In this document: positions 38,833 through 48,287 of the stretch, piece by piece
Layout of the letters: each line of letters begins with the position of its first letter
Position numbering within the stretch: position 1 is the first letter of the stretch
Origin: Veillonellales bacterium
Lineage (GTDB): Bacteria > Bacillota > Negativicutes > JAAYSF01
Length of the DNA: 64,000 nucleotides
Direction: 5' to 3'
Assembly (NCBI GenBank): GCA_039680175.1
Contig: JBDKTO010000025.1
Coordinates: forward strand, 1 to 64,000
Position numbers and translations under genes: made by a program
The notes under the pieces: generated by a model
Databases searched by the model: none
What the model saw: the letters and a program-made list of their open reading frames with translations, nothing else
What the model was told of the DNA's origin: nothing

Positions 38833-40167
38833 GTGGACAATACAAAATTTTTAGAGGAAGAAAAAATATCAGCTTTATTATGGAAGTTTTCTGTGCCGGC
38901 TGTTGCCGGTATGGTCGTAAGCGCATTGTACAATGTTGTTGATAGTATTTTTGTCGGCCGGGGCGTTGGCGAGGTAGCGTTAACTGCGGTTACAATTGCT
39001 TTCCCCATTATGACCATACTCATGGCGGTGGGAATGCTTGTTGGCATAGGGGCAGCGACCTTGGTTTCTATTTGTTTGGGAGAGAAAAGGCAGGAACGGG
39101 CTGAAATGATTCTGGGCAACGCACTGACCATGATGCTTGTTTTTGTGCTGACGACTACGGGAGTAACTCTTTGGTATTTAGATCCTTTGCTGATTCATGT
39201 TTTAGGGGTCACACCGGAGGTTTTACCCTACGCTCGGGATTTTACCGCAATTATACTAGGCGGCAGTGTATTTTTGCATGTGGGTTTTGGTTTAAATAAT
39301 GTGATCCGGGCTCAGGGAGATCCCAAAACTGCTTTGGCGACTCAGTTGATAGCGGCAGTCATTAATGTCGTCCTTAATTATGTGTTGATTTTTGTCTTTG
39401 ACTTAGGCATAAAGGGTGCAGCAATTGCCACGATTTCCGCCCAGGCAGTGGCTGCGATATGGGTGGTAGCCTATTTTACCAAAGGACCGGGATTGTTGCA
39501 TTTTAGAAAGAAAAATCTGGCTATCCATTTGGATGTTGTAAAAGAAATCTTCGAAATTGGCGTGGCCCCTTTTTTAATGCAGGTAGGTGCAAGTGCAGTA
39601 ATGGTTGTGCTGAATCTCCGGATCATGGAGTTTGGCGGGACGACAGCTGTAGCGGCATTTGGTATCATCAATCGGGTTTTAATGCTGGTTATGATGCCGG
39701 TATCCGGTATTAGCCAGGGAGCACAGCCGATTATCGGTTATAATTATGGAGCCAGGCAATACAAACGCGTTATAGCGGCATTAAATAAGGCCTTGTCAGT
39801 ATCTACCATTATCTGCTTGGTCGGTTTTTTAGGGGTAGAGCTATTTGCTGAACAAATTATTCAAGTGTTCAATGACGGCCCGCAGCTCATCGCAATGGGG
39901 ACTCCCGGCTTGAGAATATTTCTGGTGATGCTGCCGATTATCGGATTTCAAATTATTGGCGCTAATTATTTTCAAGCGATTGGCAAAGCCTATTATTCTA
40001 TTATTTTCAACCTATTGCGGCAAGTGATTGTTCTGATACCGCTGGTGTTTATTCTATCTCATTATTTTGGCTTAATGGGGATTTGGGCAGCCGGACCCGT
40101 ATCGGATTTTGTGTCGGCGCTTCTTACCGGTGTATGTTTATTTTGGGATATAAGAAGATTGGGGTAA
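38833..40167 (+). CDS. MATE family efflux transporter
   Basis: The 444-residue, 12-span protein is a MATE exporter. It opens with LLWKFSVPAVAGMVVSALYNVVDSIFVGRGVG, the usual N-terminal half motif, and repeats the pattern in the second half (MMPVSGISQGAQPIIGYNYG). It exports cationic compounds by Na+ or H+ antiport. GTG is the start with AGGGAGAA upstream. The next gene begins seven bases after its stop. Confidence 0.93.
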   Translation: MDNTKFLEEEKISALLWKFSVPAVAGMVVSALYNVVDSIFVGRGVGEVALTAVTIAFPIMTILMAVGMLVGIGAATLVSICLGEKRQERAEMILGNALTMMLVFVLTTTGVTLWYLDPLLIHVLGVTPEVLPYARDFTAIILGGSVFLHVGFGLNNVIRAQGDPKTALATQLIAAVINVVLNYVLIFVFDLGIKGAAIATISAQAVAAIWVVAYFTKGPGLLHFRKKNLAIHLDVVKEIFEIGVAPFLMQVGASAVMVVLNLRIMEFGGTTAVAAFGIINRVLMLVMMPVSGISQGAQPIIGYNYGARQYKRVIAALNKALSVSTIICLVGFLGVELFAEQIIQVFNDGPQLIAMGTPGLRIFLVMLPIIGFQIIGANYFQAIGKAYYSIIFNLLRQVIVLIPLVFILSHYFGLMGIWAAGPVSDFVSALLTGVCLFWDIRRLG

Positions 40168-40173
40168 TTTTAG

Positions 40174-40986
40174 ATGAAAATAATTGATGCTCACATCCAC
40201 TTTTGCCAGGAGCCTTACTTTGACCGGATTGCGGAATTGGCGGGTCATAAAAATACCAGTGCGCATTTGAAAGGGCAATATGCGGCGCATAAAATTGTTC
40301 ACGGTGTGGTCATGGGTAACCGGAGTCTGCAGTTAAGCGAACACGATTATCCTGACTATCTTAGTTATTGTATCGGGCTGGACAGCACCTGCTTCAATGC
40401 GGCAGAGGTAGTGCAACAAGCGTATTTGGTCGAGAAACATTTGCAAAGGGAAAATTGTGTGGGCATTAAACTATATCCGGGCTACAATCGTGTTTATATT
40501 TATGATTCGATCTTTGACCCCGTTTATCAACTGGCAATGCAGTATAAAAAACCAGTAGCCGTTCATACCGGCTTAACAGCCACTAGCGATGCCTTGTTGA
40601 AATACAGTCATCCGATGATTTTGGATGAGGCCGAAGTACGTTATCCTCATGTTCAATTTGTTATGTGTCATATTGGCAATCCATGGCTTGTAGATGCTGT
40701 CGCAGTCATTGAGAAAAATGAAAATGTGGCTGCCGACCTTTCGGGAATTTTGGAAGGCCGGATTGACAGCATGCCTAATTTTTTTAAAAGAAAGCAGGGG
40801 TATATTCAATTTATAAAATTATGGCTGGAATATCTGGACAAGTATGATCGCCTGCTCTATGGGACGGACTGGCCCTTGGCTAATCTGTCCAATTATATTG
40901 AGTTTGTCGAACAGATTATCCCATCACGGTATTATGAAAAAGTGTTTTTTGACAATGCCAACAGGATTTATGCTCTGGGGCTTTGA
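40174..40986 (+). CDS. TIM-barrel amidohydrolase (ACMSD-like)
   Basis: A 270-residue metal-dependent hydrolase. The metal-binding HxH is in IDAHIHFCQEPYF at the N-terminus, with further ligands in PVAVHTGLTATS, VMCHIGNPW and LLYGTDWPL. It belongs to the amidohydrolase_2 group that includes decarboxylases and hydrolases of many small acids. Substrate unknown. It begins seven bases after the MATE gene and is probably co-transcribed with it. Confidence 0.88.
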   Translation: MKIIDAHIHFCQEPYFDRIAELAGHKNTSAHLKGQYAAHKIVHGVVMGNRSLQLSEHDYPDYLSYCIGLDSTCFNAAEVVQQAYLVEKHLQRENCVGIKLYPGYNRVYIYDSIFDPVYQLAMQYKKPVAVHTGLTATSDALLKYSHPMILDEAEVRYPHVQFVMCHIGNPWLVDAVAVIEKNENVAADLSGILEGRIDSMPNFFKRKQGYIQFIKLWLEYLDKYDRLLYGTDWPLANLSNYIEFVEQIIPSRYYEKVFFDNANRIYALGL

Positions 40987-41081
40987 GACAAGATGACGGC
41001 TTTTCCTGCCCTGATAATTAGTCATGGTTAGTTTTAATTAGATTATATAATAAATATATTATCCACAAAGGAGTGATAAAT

Positions 41082-41660
41082 TTGATAAGGATAGGTATTC
41101 TCATATTTCCTCAAGTCGAAGAGCTGGATTTTGTCGGACCGTTTGAGGTTTTAAGTTACGTGAATAAATTACAGCCAGAAAGTATAAATATGCAGATTAT
41201 AGCGGAAACGTTAGAGCCGGTATGCGCTTTTAATGGGATGAAAATAATCCCCGATATAACTCTCCAAGATTGCCCGCCGTTAGATATTATAATAGCCCCT
41301 GGTGGTAAAGGCCGCTTATCCGCTATGAAAAAACCTGCCATAAAAGAATTTATTTTACATCAAGCAAAAACTGCCCGGTTTATTGCGTCAGTCTGTACAG
41401 GAGCATTTTTACTGGCGGAGGCAGGGATTCTTACTGGGAAAAAAGCAACTACATATCATACCGCATTCCAAGAGCTAGAGTCATATTCTGTTCAAGTTAT
41501 CCGCTCCAAAGTGGTTCGGGACGGCAAAATCATTACTTCCGGCGGGGTAAGCTCCGGACTTGAGCTAGGCTTTTATTTACTGAAAGAGCTATTTAGTGAA
41601 AGTATCTCACAAGAGGTAGCAAAGAAGATAGAATACGAAATTGATGTCAAAGCTCTCTAA
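41082..41660 (+). CDS. DJ-1/PfpI family protein
   Basis: A 192-residue flavodoxin-like protein with the nucleophile elbow SVCTGAFLLAEAGIL (reactive cysteine) and the opening ILIFPQVEELDFVGPFEVL typical of the subgroup related to the N-terminal domain of GATase1-like regulators and isonitrile hydratase. TTG at 41082 is preferred because AAAGGAGTG lies six bases upstream; the in-frame GTG at 41073 overlaps that site. Enzymatic activity is unproven. Confidence 0.85.
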   Translation: MIRIGILIFPQVEELDFVGPFEVLSYVNKLQPESINMQIIAETLEPVCAFNGMKIIPDITLQDCPPLDIIIAPGGKGRLSAMKKPAIKEFILHQAKTARFIASVCTGAFLLAEAGILTGKKATTYHTAFQELESYSVQVIRSKVVRDGKIITSGGVSSGLELGFYLLKELFSESISQEVAKKIEYEIDVKAL

Positions 41661-41682
41661 AATAACCAGAGACCGCAGAATA

Positions 41683-42936
41683 TCAGTGGCTTCGAACCGC
41701 CCCCGCGAGTTTGGAACAGCGGGAAAGGGTAAATATATAGACTACCATCGCAATAAGAGATAAAACGGCACAGAATAGATAGGAAAACGTATAACTCACA
41801 TTTTCAATCATTACGCCCATAGCTACGGAACCGAGTGCCATGCCAAGATCAAGCGAGCCATTGTAGGCGGATGTTGCGCTGCCCCGCCTTTCTTTGCTGC
41901 ACCGGGTAATGCAGAAAACGCTTATCTGGGGATTAAATATGCCTTGCGCCAAACCAAGTGGAAAGGCGACTATAAAGAGCGACCAGAGCTGATGGCAGAA
42001 AGGAATCGCCACGTATGTAATGGCGGCAAGCAGAAAGGCAGGAAGCATGATTATGTCGGGGCCGTATTTGTCTGCAATACGCCCGGCAAACAGGCGGGCG
42101 ACCAACATGGCCCCGGCATACACGATAAAAAAAGCGCCCATATTGTCCCAACCCTGTGTTTTACCATAAAGAGGAAGAAACATTTGCACAGAGCTGAGGG
42201 CAAAAAGCATCAAGCAGCCGATGATTGCGGGCCAGACCACCCCTTTCTCAAAGCCAAGAAAGGTCCTGGGCAGCTTTTTTGCCGATAAACTTTTGCTGGG
42301 GGTATCATGTAAAATCTGTTTCTTTACGCCTGATGCGCCTACCTCTCTGTGGTGCAAAAATAGCATTAAAACAAAGGCGACGGTACAGACGCTAACGGTA
42401 ACATAGAATAGCCTGTGAAATTCGTTCATAGCGTTGCTGGGGATAATAGACAGAGCGATACCCGGACCGATGGCCATGGCTAATACAACCCCGAGCGTAT
42501 TGTAGCCCATGGCTTCTGAGAGCCGCTTGGGCGGCGAGATATTTGCGGCAGCTGTGGCACTGGCCGTGGTAAAAATACTGAAGCCCGTGCCGTGCAGTAA
42601 GCGACATACAATAAGGGCGGGGATAGTCAGCGCAAAATTATGGCAGAAGCAGGCGACGGCGCAGAGTACCGTGCTTACGATTAGCAGCGGACGACTGCCG
42701 TAGCGATCCACTAGAACGCCGTCAAGCGGCCGCATACCCAGCGATATTGCGAAAAAAGCGCCGGTTGCCAGCCCTGCGTAGCTCACAGAACCGGTAATTT
42801 TATTGGCGTAGATTGCGATAGTGGCGGAAAAAAAGTAATTTGCTATGGCGATGCAGAGAGTGCCAAGAGCGATCAGGGTAAAATCTTTAGTCCATAAAGG
42901 TTGCCGGGAGTTCACCGGGTTTTTATCACAATTCAA
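41683..42936 (-). CDS. Major facilitator superfamily transporter
   Basis: A 417-residue, 12-span MFS protein. The loop 2-3 signature appears as GMRPLDGVLVDRYGSRPLL and is repeated as VARLFAGRIADKYGPDI in the second half. The layout resembles multidrug or metabolite exporters of the DHA1 group. It converges on the DJ-1 gene with a 22-bp gap. Substrate unknown. Confidence 0.9.
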   Translation of the reverse strand: MNCDKNPVNSRQPLWTKDFTLIALGTLCIAIANYFFSATIAIYANKITGSVSYAGLATGAFFAISLGMRPLDGVLVDRYGSRPLLIVSTVLCAVACFCHNFALTIPALIVCRLLHGTGFSIFTTASATAAANISPPKRLSEAMGYNTLGVVLAMAIGPGIALSIIPSNAMNEFHRLFYVTVSVCTVAFVLMLFLHHREVGASGVKKQILHDTPSKSLSAKKLPRTFLGFEKGVVWPAIIGCLMLFALSSVQMFLPLYGKTQGWDNMGAFFIVYAGAMLVARLFAGRIADKYGPDIIMLPAFLLAAITYVAIPFCHQLWSLFIVAFPLGLAQGIFNPQISVFCITRCSKERRGSATSAYNGSLDLGMALGSVAMGVMIENVSYTFSYLFCAVLSLIAMVVYIFTLSRCSKLAGAVRSH

Positions 42937-43451
42937 GAAATCTCATCTCCATATCAAAAAAAAACGGCCCCACCCGATCCGCGAGGCATACAACTAAAAG
43001 GCTGCGGCTTTGCCTGGCATGCCGGTAAAATTGCGGTTAAGGGGAAATCCTGTAAAATAACGGCATCTTTCTTTGAACCCCGTATTAGTACTTATTTCCA
43101 TAGAATAGAGGGTTTTCCCTTCCGGGCTTGTTCATCTGTCCGGCGACACTATCAAAGTCGTTGTGCGCGCTATTATGTAGAAGCCATAGAGTAATTTCAA
43201 TATAGCTATTAGTTTCGGATAAATTATATTTTTTGTAAAAGTCTCAATGTGAAAATTATTTTAGCGCAGGGAAAAAGATACTTAGTTGATAAATATCATA
43301 TTTTTTTTCGAACTTCAGCCACGATTATCAGCTGGTCGCGGTCTTGGTAGGTATGTTATTGAAATATTTGGATAAAAGTGATAAAATAAAAATATGGGAA
43401 GTAATTTATGTTCTTTTTTAACAAAATTTTTGATCGAAATGGGGTTACATT
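42937..43451. other. 515-bp intergenic region at the change of composition
   Basis: No gene, RNA or clear terminator is recognised. The left half is GC-balanced like the flank; the right half (from about 43200) becomes strongly AT-rich, marking the left edge of the mosaic region. Confidence 0.5.
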
Positions 43452-43787
43452 ATGAATATAAATGGAATAGAAGCACAATATCAAAATTATTCAGCGTCTG
43501 GCAACTCCAGCAAAAGGAGCAATAGTAGTGAAAACACGTTTGGTACGTTCCAAAAAGAGATTGTGAATTGGGAAAAACGTATCAAGGAAACTATTGATAA
43601 AGAGCGGGAAAACGACAGTAAAGGCAGTATTCTGATGTCAGAAAAGCAATGGCACAAACTAACGAAAAAAGTGGACAATGCGATTAATACCTTAAAAGAA
43701 AATAATAAGGAACAGGAACAAAAAAGGGAAAAACAGTTGGAAGAGAAAAATTTGCTCCGAAAAGATTCTGTTGATGTCAGTCTCTAA
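43452..43787 (+). CDS. Small hydrophilic coiled-coil protein, unknown
   Basis: A 111-residue, highly charged product with no signal or membrane segment. Residues 30-100 are mostly Lys/Glu-rich helix (EKRIKETIDKERENDSKG, ISEKQW-like MSEKQWHKLTKKVDNAI). Similar short proteins with an EKQW...KKVD core are seen in clostridial genomes, without a known role. GGGGTT lies upstream of the ATG. Confidence 0.6.
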   Translation: MNINGIEAQYQNYSASGNSSKRSNSSENTFGTFQKEIVNWEKRIKETIDKERENDSKGSILMSEKQWHKLTKKVDNAINTLKENNKEQEQKREKQLEEKNLLRKDSVDVSL

Positions 43788-43836
43788 ATGTATAAAACTA
43801 ACATTTGATTTTTCATCCAAAATTAGTTTAAACGGT

Positions 43837-43858
43837 CACCAGTGGCATGTTATGAAAG
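43837..43858 (+). repeat. Recombination-site-like repeat A
   Basis: CACCAGTGGCATGTTATGAA reads H-Q-W-H-V-M in one frame, a variant of the CHWCHVM-coding motif shared by the other sites at 48382, 49202, 50616, 52567, 52657, 52744, 56763 and 58173. It is the leftmost copy. Confidence 0.55.
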
Positions 43859-43944
43859 TGGATTAAATAGGCGCAAAGCTAGGACCCTCACGGACCCAAC
43901 GTTCATGAAGTTTATTTTTAATAGCTTGAAGGTGCTCTGGGTGA

Positions 43945-43998
43945 CTATATAACAACCAAGACATTAGGTGGTTGTCTAATGTCTTGGTTGTTATATAG
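43945..43998. repeat. Perfect 23-bp inverted repeat
   Basis: Bases 43945-43967 and 43976-43998 are exact reverse complements around an eight-base loop. No T-run follows, so it may be a terminator remnant or a transposition scar. GGTGCTCTGGGTGA just before it weakly resembles the second intergenic repeat family (52446, 61233), which is also followed by a hairpin. Confidence 0.8.
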
Positions 43999-44187
43999 CG
44001 TGAACGACAAACCAATTTTCCTCGTCTGCGATTATCCCATAATAAATTTTATATAGCTACATTATTTGAGCCCCAATTAAGTTCTTTACCTACAAATCCG
44101 CATAAGCTTATTTTCGCATGCTTAGCTTGTTCGAAGAATTTCATATAAAACGTTAAAGTCAAATTGTAGTGAGGGAGAAGAACGTCT

Positions 44188-44925
44188 ATGAAACAAAACA
44201 TTTATGATAACGAAACGTTTTATCATTCGTATATGAATCTTCGGGAAACAATGACCGGTCTCAATGATGTTCTTGAGATTCCGGCTTTCAGGGCCTTGCT
44301 GTCGGAAATGACCGGTAAGGCGATATTGGACTTGGGCTGCGGTTATGGAGAGGCCTGCAAATGGTATGTCGGTCAGGGTGCTGGCAGTGTCGTTGGAATC
44401 GACATCTCGAGCCGCATGATTGAAAAAGCCAAGGCGACCTATAGCGACGAAAAGATTGACTATCAGTGTTGTCCCATCGAAGACGTCGAATTTTCAGACA
44501 ACCGGTTCGATATGGTTCTCAGTTCCTTGGCGTTTCATTATGTAGCCGATTATGGAGCGTTGGTCAACAAAATTGGGCGTTGGCTCAAACCGGGAGGGTA
44601 TCTTTTATTTTCCCAGGAGCATCCCATTGCGACCGCAAAAAAAGTTCCCGACGGTTGGGTAAAAGGGGATGACGGTCGGAAAATTCACTGGATTACCGAC
44701 AACTATAGCGAAGAAGGACTGCGAGAGCAAACCTGGTTTATAAACGGCGTAATCAAGTATCACCGAACCATGGCCACGCTTGTCAATACGCTCATCGATG
44801 AAGGTTTCCGCATTGCCAAAGTGGTAGAGCCTACGGCGCTGCCTGCGGCGGAAAAAATGAACTGCGAACTGAAAAATGAACGGAGGAGACCACCATTCGT
44901 TATAATCAAGGCCCAAAAGGATTGA
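44188..44925 (+). CDS. Class I SAM-dependent methyltransferase
   Basis: The 245-residue enzyme has SAM-binding motif I AILDLGCGYGEACKWYVGQG, an acidic motif II (VVGIDISSRMIEKA) and motif IV FDMVLSSLAFHYV. It resembles the UbiE/Tam-like methyltransferases acting on small molecules. AGGGAGAAG precedes the ATG. It sits alone between repeat sequences; substrate unknown. Confidence 0.9.
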   Translation: MKQNIYDNETFYHSYMNLRETMTGLNDVLEIPAFRALLSEMTGKAILDLGCGYGEACKWYVGQGAGSVVGIDISSRMIEKAKATYSDEKIDYQCCPIEDVEFSDNRFDMVLSSLAFHYVADYGALVNKIGRWLKPGGYLLFSQEHPIATAKKVPDGWVKGDDGRKIHWITDNYSEEGLREQTWFINGVIKYHRTMATLVNTLIDEGFRIAKVVEPTALPAAEKMNCELKNERRRPPFVIIKAQKD

Positions 44926-44935
44926 CCACCCGAAC

Positions 44936-44960
44936 AGACAAGGTGACGGTTCTCTTGTCT
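44936..44960 (+). repeat. Left REP-like hairpin of the transposase unit
   Basis: A 25-bp sequence starting AGACAAGGTGACGG whose ends (AGACAAG/CTTGTCT) form a 7-bp stem. Its exact reverse complement lies at 45805-45829 on the far side of the transposase gene. Confidence 0.9.
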
Positions 44961-45023
44961 TGACAAATTAGTCATCAAATTATTCATCCACAGTTAAACT
45001 AAAAAAATAAGGGGTGATAAAAT

Positions 45024-45806
45024 TTGCCAAGACGGCAGCGGGAAAAGAGCAATAGTGGATATTACCATATTATGATCCGGGGAAATGACCGAAACAACAT
45101 TTTTTACGATGAGGAAGATAAACTTCGTTTTATTGAAACCCTTTATCAAAAAAAGCAGGATAACGCATTTTTTCTGCATGCATTTTGCCTGATGGATAAT
45201 CATGTTCATATGATGATACAGGAAGGAACAGAGGATATAGCTAATGTTATGAAGCGGATTACGATTAGCTATGTCTTTTATTTTAATCATAAGTACAAAA
45301 GGGTTGGACACTTATTTCAAGACCGATTTAAAAGTGAGAAAATCGAAGATGACCAGTATGTCCTGGCATTGGTTAGATACATTCATCAAAATCCAGTAAA
45401 GGCAGGGATAGTGAAAACAGCTGGGGACTATAAGTGGAGCAGTTATATCGGATATATGCAAGACAGCCATTATTTTCATAAAGTTGTAGATACTTATATG
45501 GTACTTGGGCTTTTTTCCGCCGATAAAGTGGTTGCAAAACGACAGTTTGATGAATACATAAATCAGGAATGCACGGATAAATTTTTAGATATGAAAGAGG
45601 AAGTCTCGAAAATGGATGAAGAGGATGCAAGAATACTCTTTGCGGAAATGGTCAGAATGCAGGGTGAAGACAAAAGAAGGGAGAATGCGGCAATGATCGA
45701 AGACATGCTAAAAGAATTTAGCGGCAGGACCAAGTTATCCATTCGACAGATTGCAGCGATTACCGGTTTAAATAAGGATAAGGTAAACAAGATGTTACGC
45801 AGTTAG
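45024..45806 (+). CDS. REP-associated tyrosine transposase-like protein (RAYT, Y1/HUH family)
   Basis: A 260-residue HUH-family protein. The N-terminus SGYYHIMIRGNDRNNIFY, the metal-binding DNHVHMMIQEG and the VRYIHQNPVKAGIV segment with its tyrosine are standard for the TnpA_REP group. A C-terminal helical part ends in a helix-turn-helix-like IRQIAAITGLNKDKVNKML. TTG is the start, with AAGGGGTGA six bases upstream. The gene lies between mirror-image 25-bp hairpins, the usual RAYT/REP arrangement; the stop codon lies inside the right one. Confidence 0.93.
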   Translation: MPRRQREKSNSGYYHIMIRGNDRNNIFYDEEDKLRFIETLYQKKQDNAFFLHAFCLMDNHVHMMIQEGTEDIANVMKRITISYVFYFNHKYKRVGHLFQDRFKSEKIEDDQYVLALVRYIHQNPVKAGIVKTAGDYKWSSYIGYMQDSHYFHKVVDTYMVLGLFSADKVVAKRQFDEYINQECTDKFLDMKEEVSKMDEEDARILFAEMVRMQGEDKRRENAAMIEDMLKEFSGRTKLSIRQIAAITGLNKDKVNKMLRS

Positions 45807-45829
45807 ACAAGAGAACCGTCACCTTGTCT
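45805..45829 (-). repeat. Right REP-like hairpin of the transposase unit
   Basis: Exact reverse complement of 44936-44960. The transposase stop codon (45804-45806) overlaps its first bases. Confidence 0.9.
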
Positions 45830-46032
45830 ACTAGCTCAAATAGTTTATTCCTATTCTTGCCAGTAAGGAAGATGTTCAAACCTATTTACACAAGATTTTC
45901 TGCACCCTCTTATTGCCAGCTCCCGACGGGCTTTCTGGCACACGAGTTTTTGCCAATGGTAGTAGGTTTTACACTTCTTTTGCCTATAAAATATCTCTCT
46001 GCATCACCACTTTACTAAAAATGGCTCATTTG

Positions 46033-46671
46033 CTAGCTGTTCCTTTTTATTTCATCTAGATAACTGTAGACAGTTACTTTAGAAATATTTAGTTTTTCCG
46101 CTACTTTTTCTATATTTCCTTTAATAAAGAATAACCCTTTTTTATCCATAAAATGAATCAGTTCGATTTTATCTTTTCTTTTCATTTTTCCAATGTCGCT
46201 GTTGCTGATTATTTTATTAATTAACTCATCTGCTATTTCCGTAACATTTGCCAAAGGCTCGAAATCGTCCGAGATAGTCTCTTGTTCGACGGCCAAGAAT
46301 TCATCCAATAAACACTTTGCATTTTTAAAGTTTTCTAAATCGTAATTTATACATAGAGCACCGATGACTCTGCCTTCGATATTGCGTATTAAAGCGGTAG
46401 AAGACTTCATTTCTTTGCCGTTTTCTGTTGTCGTCACGTAATTTGCGGTGAAATCGTCTTCAAATTTTTTAGATAAAAGAACATCCTTGATCAAATGTTC
46501 AAAAGTCTGGCCGACTTTTCTGCCGGTTACGTGGTTATTAACGGTGTAGACTACAGAATTTTGCGGAATAGACAGGTCGTGGACAACTACTTCGCAGTTC
46601 GTGCCGAATGTTTTGGCGATCATGTTTGCTATAGGAATCAAATGTTGTAACTCTTTTCGTATTTGCGTCAA
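46033..46671 (-). CDS. YheO-like PAS/HTH transcriptional regulator (DauR type)
   Basis: The 212-residue product has an N-terminal YheO-type PAS domain (MIAKTFGTNCEVVVHDLS, SSTALIRNIEGRVIGALCIN) and a C-terminal helix-turn-helix (KGNIEKVAEKLNISKVTVYSYLDE). Related regulators control amino-acid catabolism. TTG at 46671 is preferred because GAGGAGTGA lies five bases upstream; the in-frame GTG at 46680 abuts that site. It is divergent from a PLP-dependent threonine-synthase-like gene, a plausible target. Confidence 0.88.
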   Translation of the reverse strand: MTQIRKELQHLIPIANMIAKTFGTNCEVVVHDLSIPQNSVVYTVNNHVTGRKVGQTFEHLIKDVLLSKKFEDDFTANYVTTTENGKEMKSSTALIRNIEGRVIGALCINYDLENFKNAKCLLDEFLAVEQETISDDFEPLANVTEIADELINKIISNSDIGKMKRKDKIELIHFMDKKGLFFIKGNIEKVAEKLNISKVTVYSYLDEIKRNS

Positions 46672-46828
46672 TGATATCACTCCTCTTGCATATAAAAAAT
46701 ATTTGATTATCCCACTTGAAATCTGTTGTAAAACTCATAAGATGCAGTTAAAAATCAGAAGAAAAGTTCACTCAAACATCCGATGAAATTGGGCATTCAT
46801 CTCGAATTATAGAATTGAGGTGAGTAAA

Positions 46829-47008
46829 GTGATAGGCAAACCAGCTTCATGGACGTGCAAACATGTCTTGAAAAACCCATTGTACAGCGACAGTATTTAC
46901 GGCTTACTGGCGGAATGGGGTGAACGGTTAATTCAAGAAGACAATTTCACCGAGCTGTTTAAAAGAGATAATCAGAAGAAAATATACATAACCATTGACG
47001 ATATATAA
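46829..47008 (+). CDS. Short hypothetical protein
   Basis: A 59-residue reading frame starting GTG with GAGGTGA five bases upstream. It contains WTCKHVLKNPLYSDSIYGLL and no membrane segment. No family recognised. It lies between the YheO-type regulator and the threonine-synthase-like gene. Confidence 0.45.
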   Translation: MIGKPASWTCKHVLKNPLYSDSIYGLLAEWGERLIQEDNFTELFKRDNQKKIYITIDDI

Positions 47009-47156
47009 AAAAATATATATTATTAAAAACATCAGATGGAATATGTGTATAAATATATAATATTTTATATAAAAAGTCAACTTTGCTTATAAATTTATAT
47101 AATAAAGCAAGACTTATGGTCAAGTCTTGTTTATTAATTACATGAGGGGTGGAAAA

Positions 47157-48287
47157 ATGAAGTTTGTATGTTCAGTCTGTGGTAAAACCTACGGGGCAGA
47201 TGAGTTGGTTATAAGTTGCTCTTGTGGTGGCTATTTAAAATTAGCTTTTCCTTTTCAAACCCTGAAAAAAAAGGATATCGTCACCAGTGACCATTCCCTA
47301 TGGCGCTATGAGAAGGCCTTACCGTTTCCTAAAAGCGAGATTTTCGCTAGCTTGGGTGAAGGGATGACCCCCTTGGTGCAGGCAAAGTTAAACGGTGTTT
47401 CGCTGCTGTTCAAAACGGACTATGTGATGCCAACAGGTTCCTTCAAGGACCGGGGCGCGGTCATGGTAATCAACTATTTGAAAAAGCACGGGGCTGCCCG
47501 GATTGTAAACGATTCTTCCGGTAATGCTGCCGCATCTTATGCCGGGTATTGCGCTGTAGCGGAATTGGCCTGCGATATTTTCGTCCCGGCTGATACCTCT
47601 GATGGTAAGCTTACCCAGATTGAAATGTATGGAGCACGCGTTACCAAAGTGCCGGGAACACGGGATGATGTCACAATAGCGGCTAAAAAAGCAGCTGAAG
47701 AGTCCAAAGGAACGGCCATTTACGCAAATCATAGCTGGCATCCGCTCTTTCTACAGGGTACCAAAACGCTGGCTTACGAGATTTGGGAGCAGATGGGCTG
47801 GGATGTACCGGATAATGTAATAGTACCGTTTGGCGGCGGGAGTTCGCTGATTGGATTATACTACGGATTTAGTGAACTACTGTCAGCGGGGGAGATAACG
47901 AATATACCGCGGCTTTATGCAATTCAGTCGCAAAATTGTAATCCTCTGTACGCCATATATATTGGCAAAGAGGATAGTGCACAATGTTTGCCAACTTTAG
48001 CGGAAGGATTAGCGCTGGCAAAACCGGTAAAAAGATATGAAGCGTGTGACATTGTGCGAAAAACAAAAGGAGCGGTCGAGGTGGTCAGTGAAGAGGAAAT
48101 CGTAACGGGGCTACGCTTGGCAGCCAAAGTCGGCTTCTATGTGGAACCTACCACAGCGGTTGCTATTGCCGGTACAATTCGTCTCCTCCAGAACAAGGTG
48201 ATTCAAGCTGATGAAAAAACGGTGGTTCTACTTACAGGAAGCGGGTTAAAGGCTACAGATAAGATTGCTTCAGTTATGAAATCCTAG
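47157..48287 (+). CDS. Threonine synthase-like PLP-dependent enzyme
   Basis: A 376-residue fold-type II PLP enzyme. The N-terminus carries a small zinc-ribbon-like motif (CSVCGKTYGADELVISCSCG), as in archaeal-type threonine synthases. The PLP lysine lies in PTGSFKDRGAVMVINYL, the phosphate loop in VPFGGGSSLIG, and DSSGNAAASYAGYCA is the substrate-binding loop. Threonine synthase, diaminopropionate ammonia-lyase or a related beta-eliminating activity are all possible. ATG at 47157 follows AGGGGTGG; the upstream TTG at 47127 has no ribosome site. Confidence 0.87.
   Translation: MKFVCSVCGKTYGADELVISCSCGGYLKLAFPFQTLKKKDIVTSDHSLWRYEKALPFPKSEIFASLGEGMTPLVQAKLNGVSLLFKTDYVMPTGSFKDRGAVMVINYLKKHGAARIVNDSSGNAAASYAGYCAVAELACDIFVPADTSDGKLTQIEMYGARVTKVPGTRDDVTIAAKKAAEESKGTAIYANHSWHPLFLQGTKTLAYEIWEQMGWDVPDNVIVPFGGGSSLIGLYYGFSELLSAGEITNIPRLYAIQSQNCNPLYAIYIGKEDSAQCLPTLAEGLALAKPVKRYEACDIVRKTKGAVEVVSEEEIVTGLRLAAKVGFYVEPTTAVAIAGTIRLLQNKVIQADEKTVVLLTGSGLKATDKIASVMKS

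Noticed and set aside
43837-43858. Sites A and B as part of the same insertion event as C-G
   Set aside because: They lie upstream of the DUF255 stub, so a simple single insertion into that gene cannot explain them; they are listed as related sites but the order of events is left open.
45824-46018. 64-codon plus-strand frame after the transposase
   Set aside because: No ribosome site, and it starts inside the right REP hairpin.
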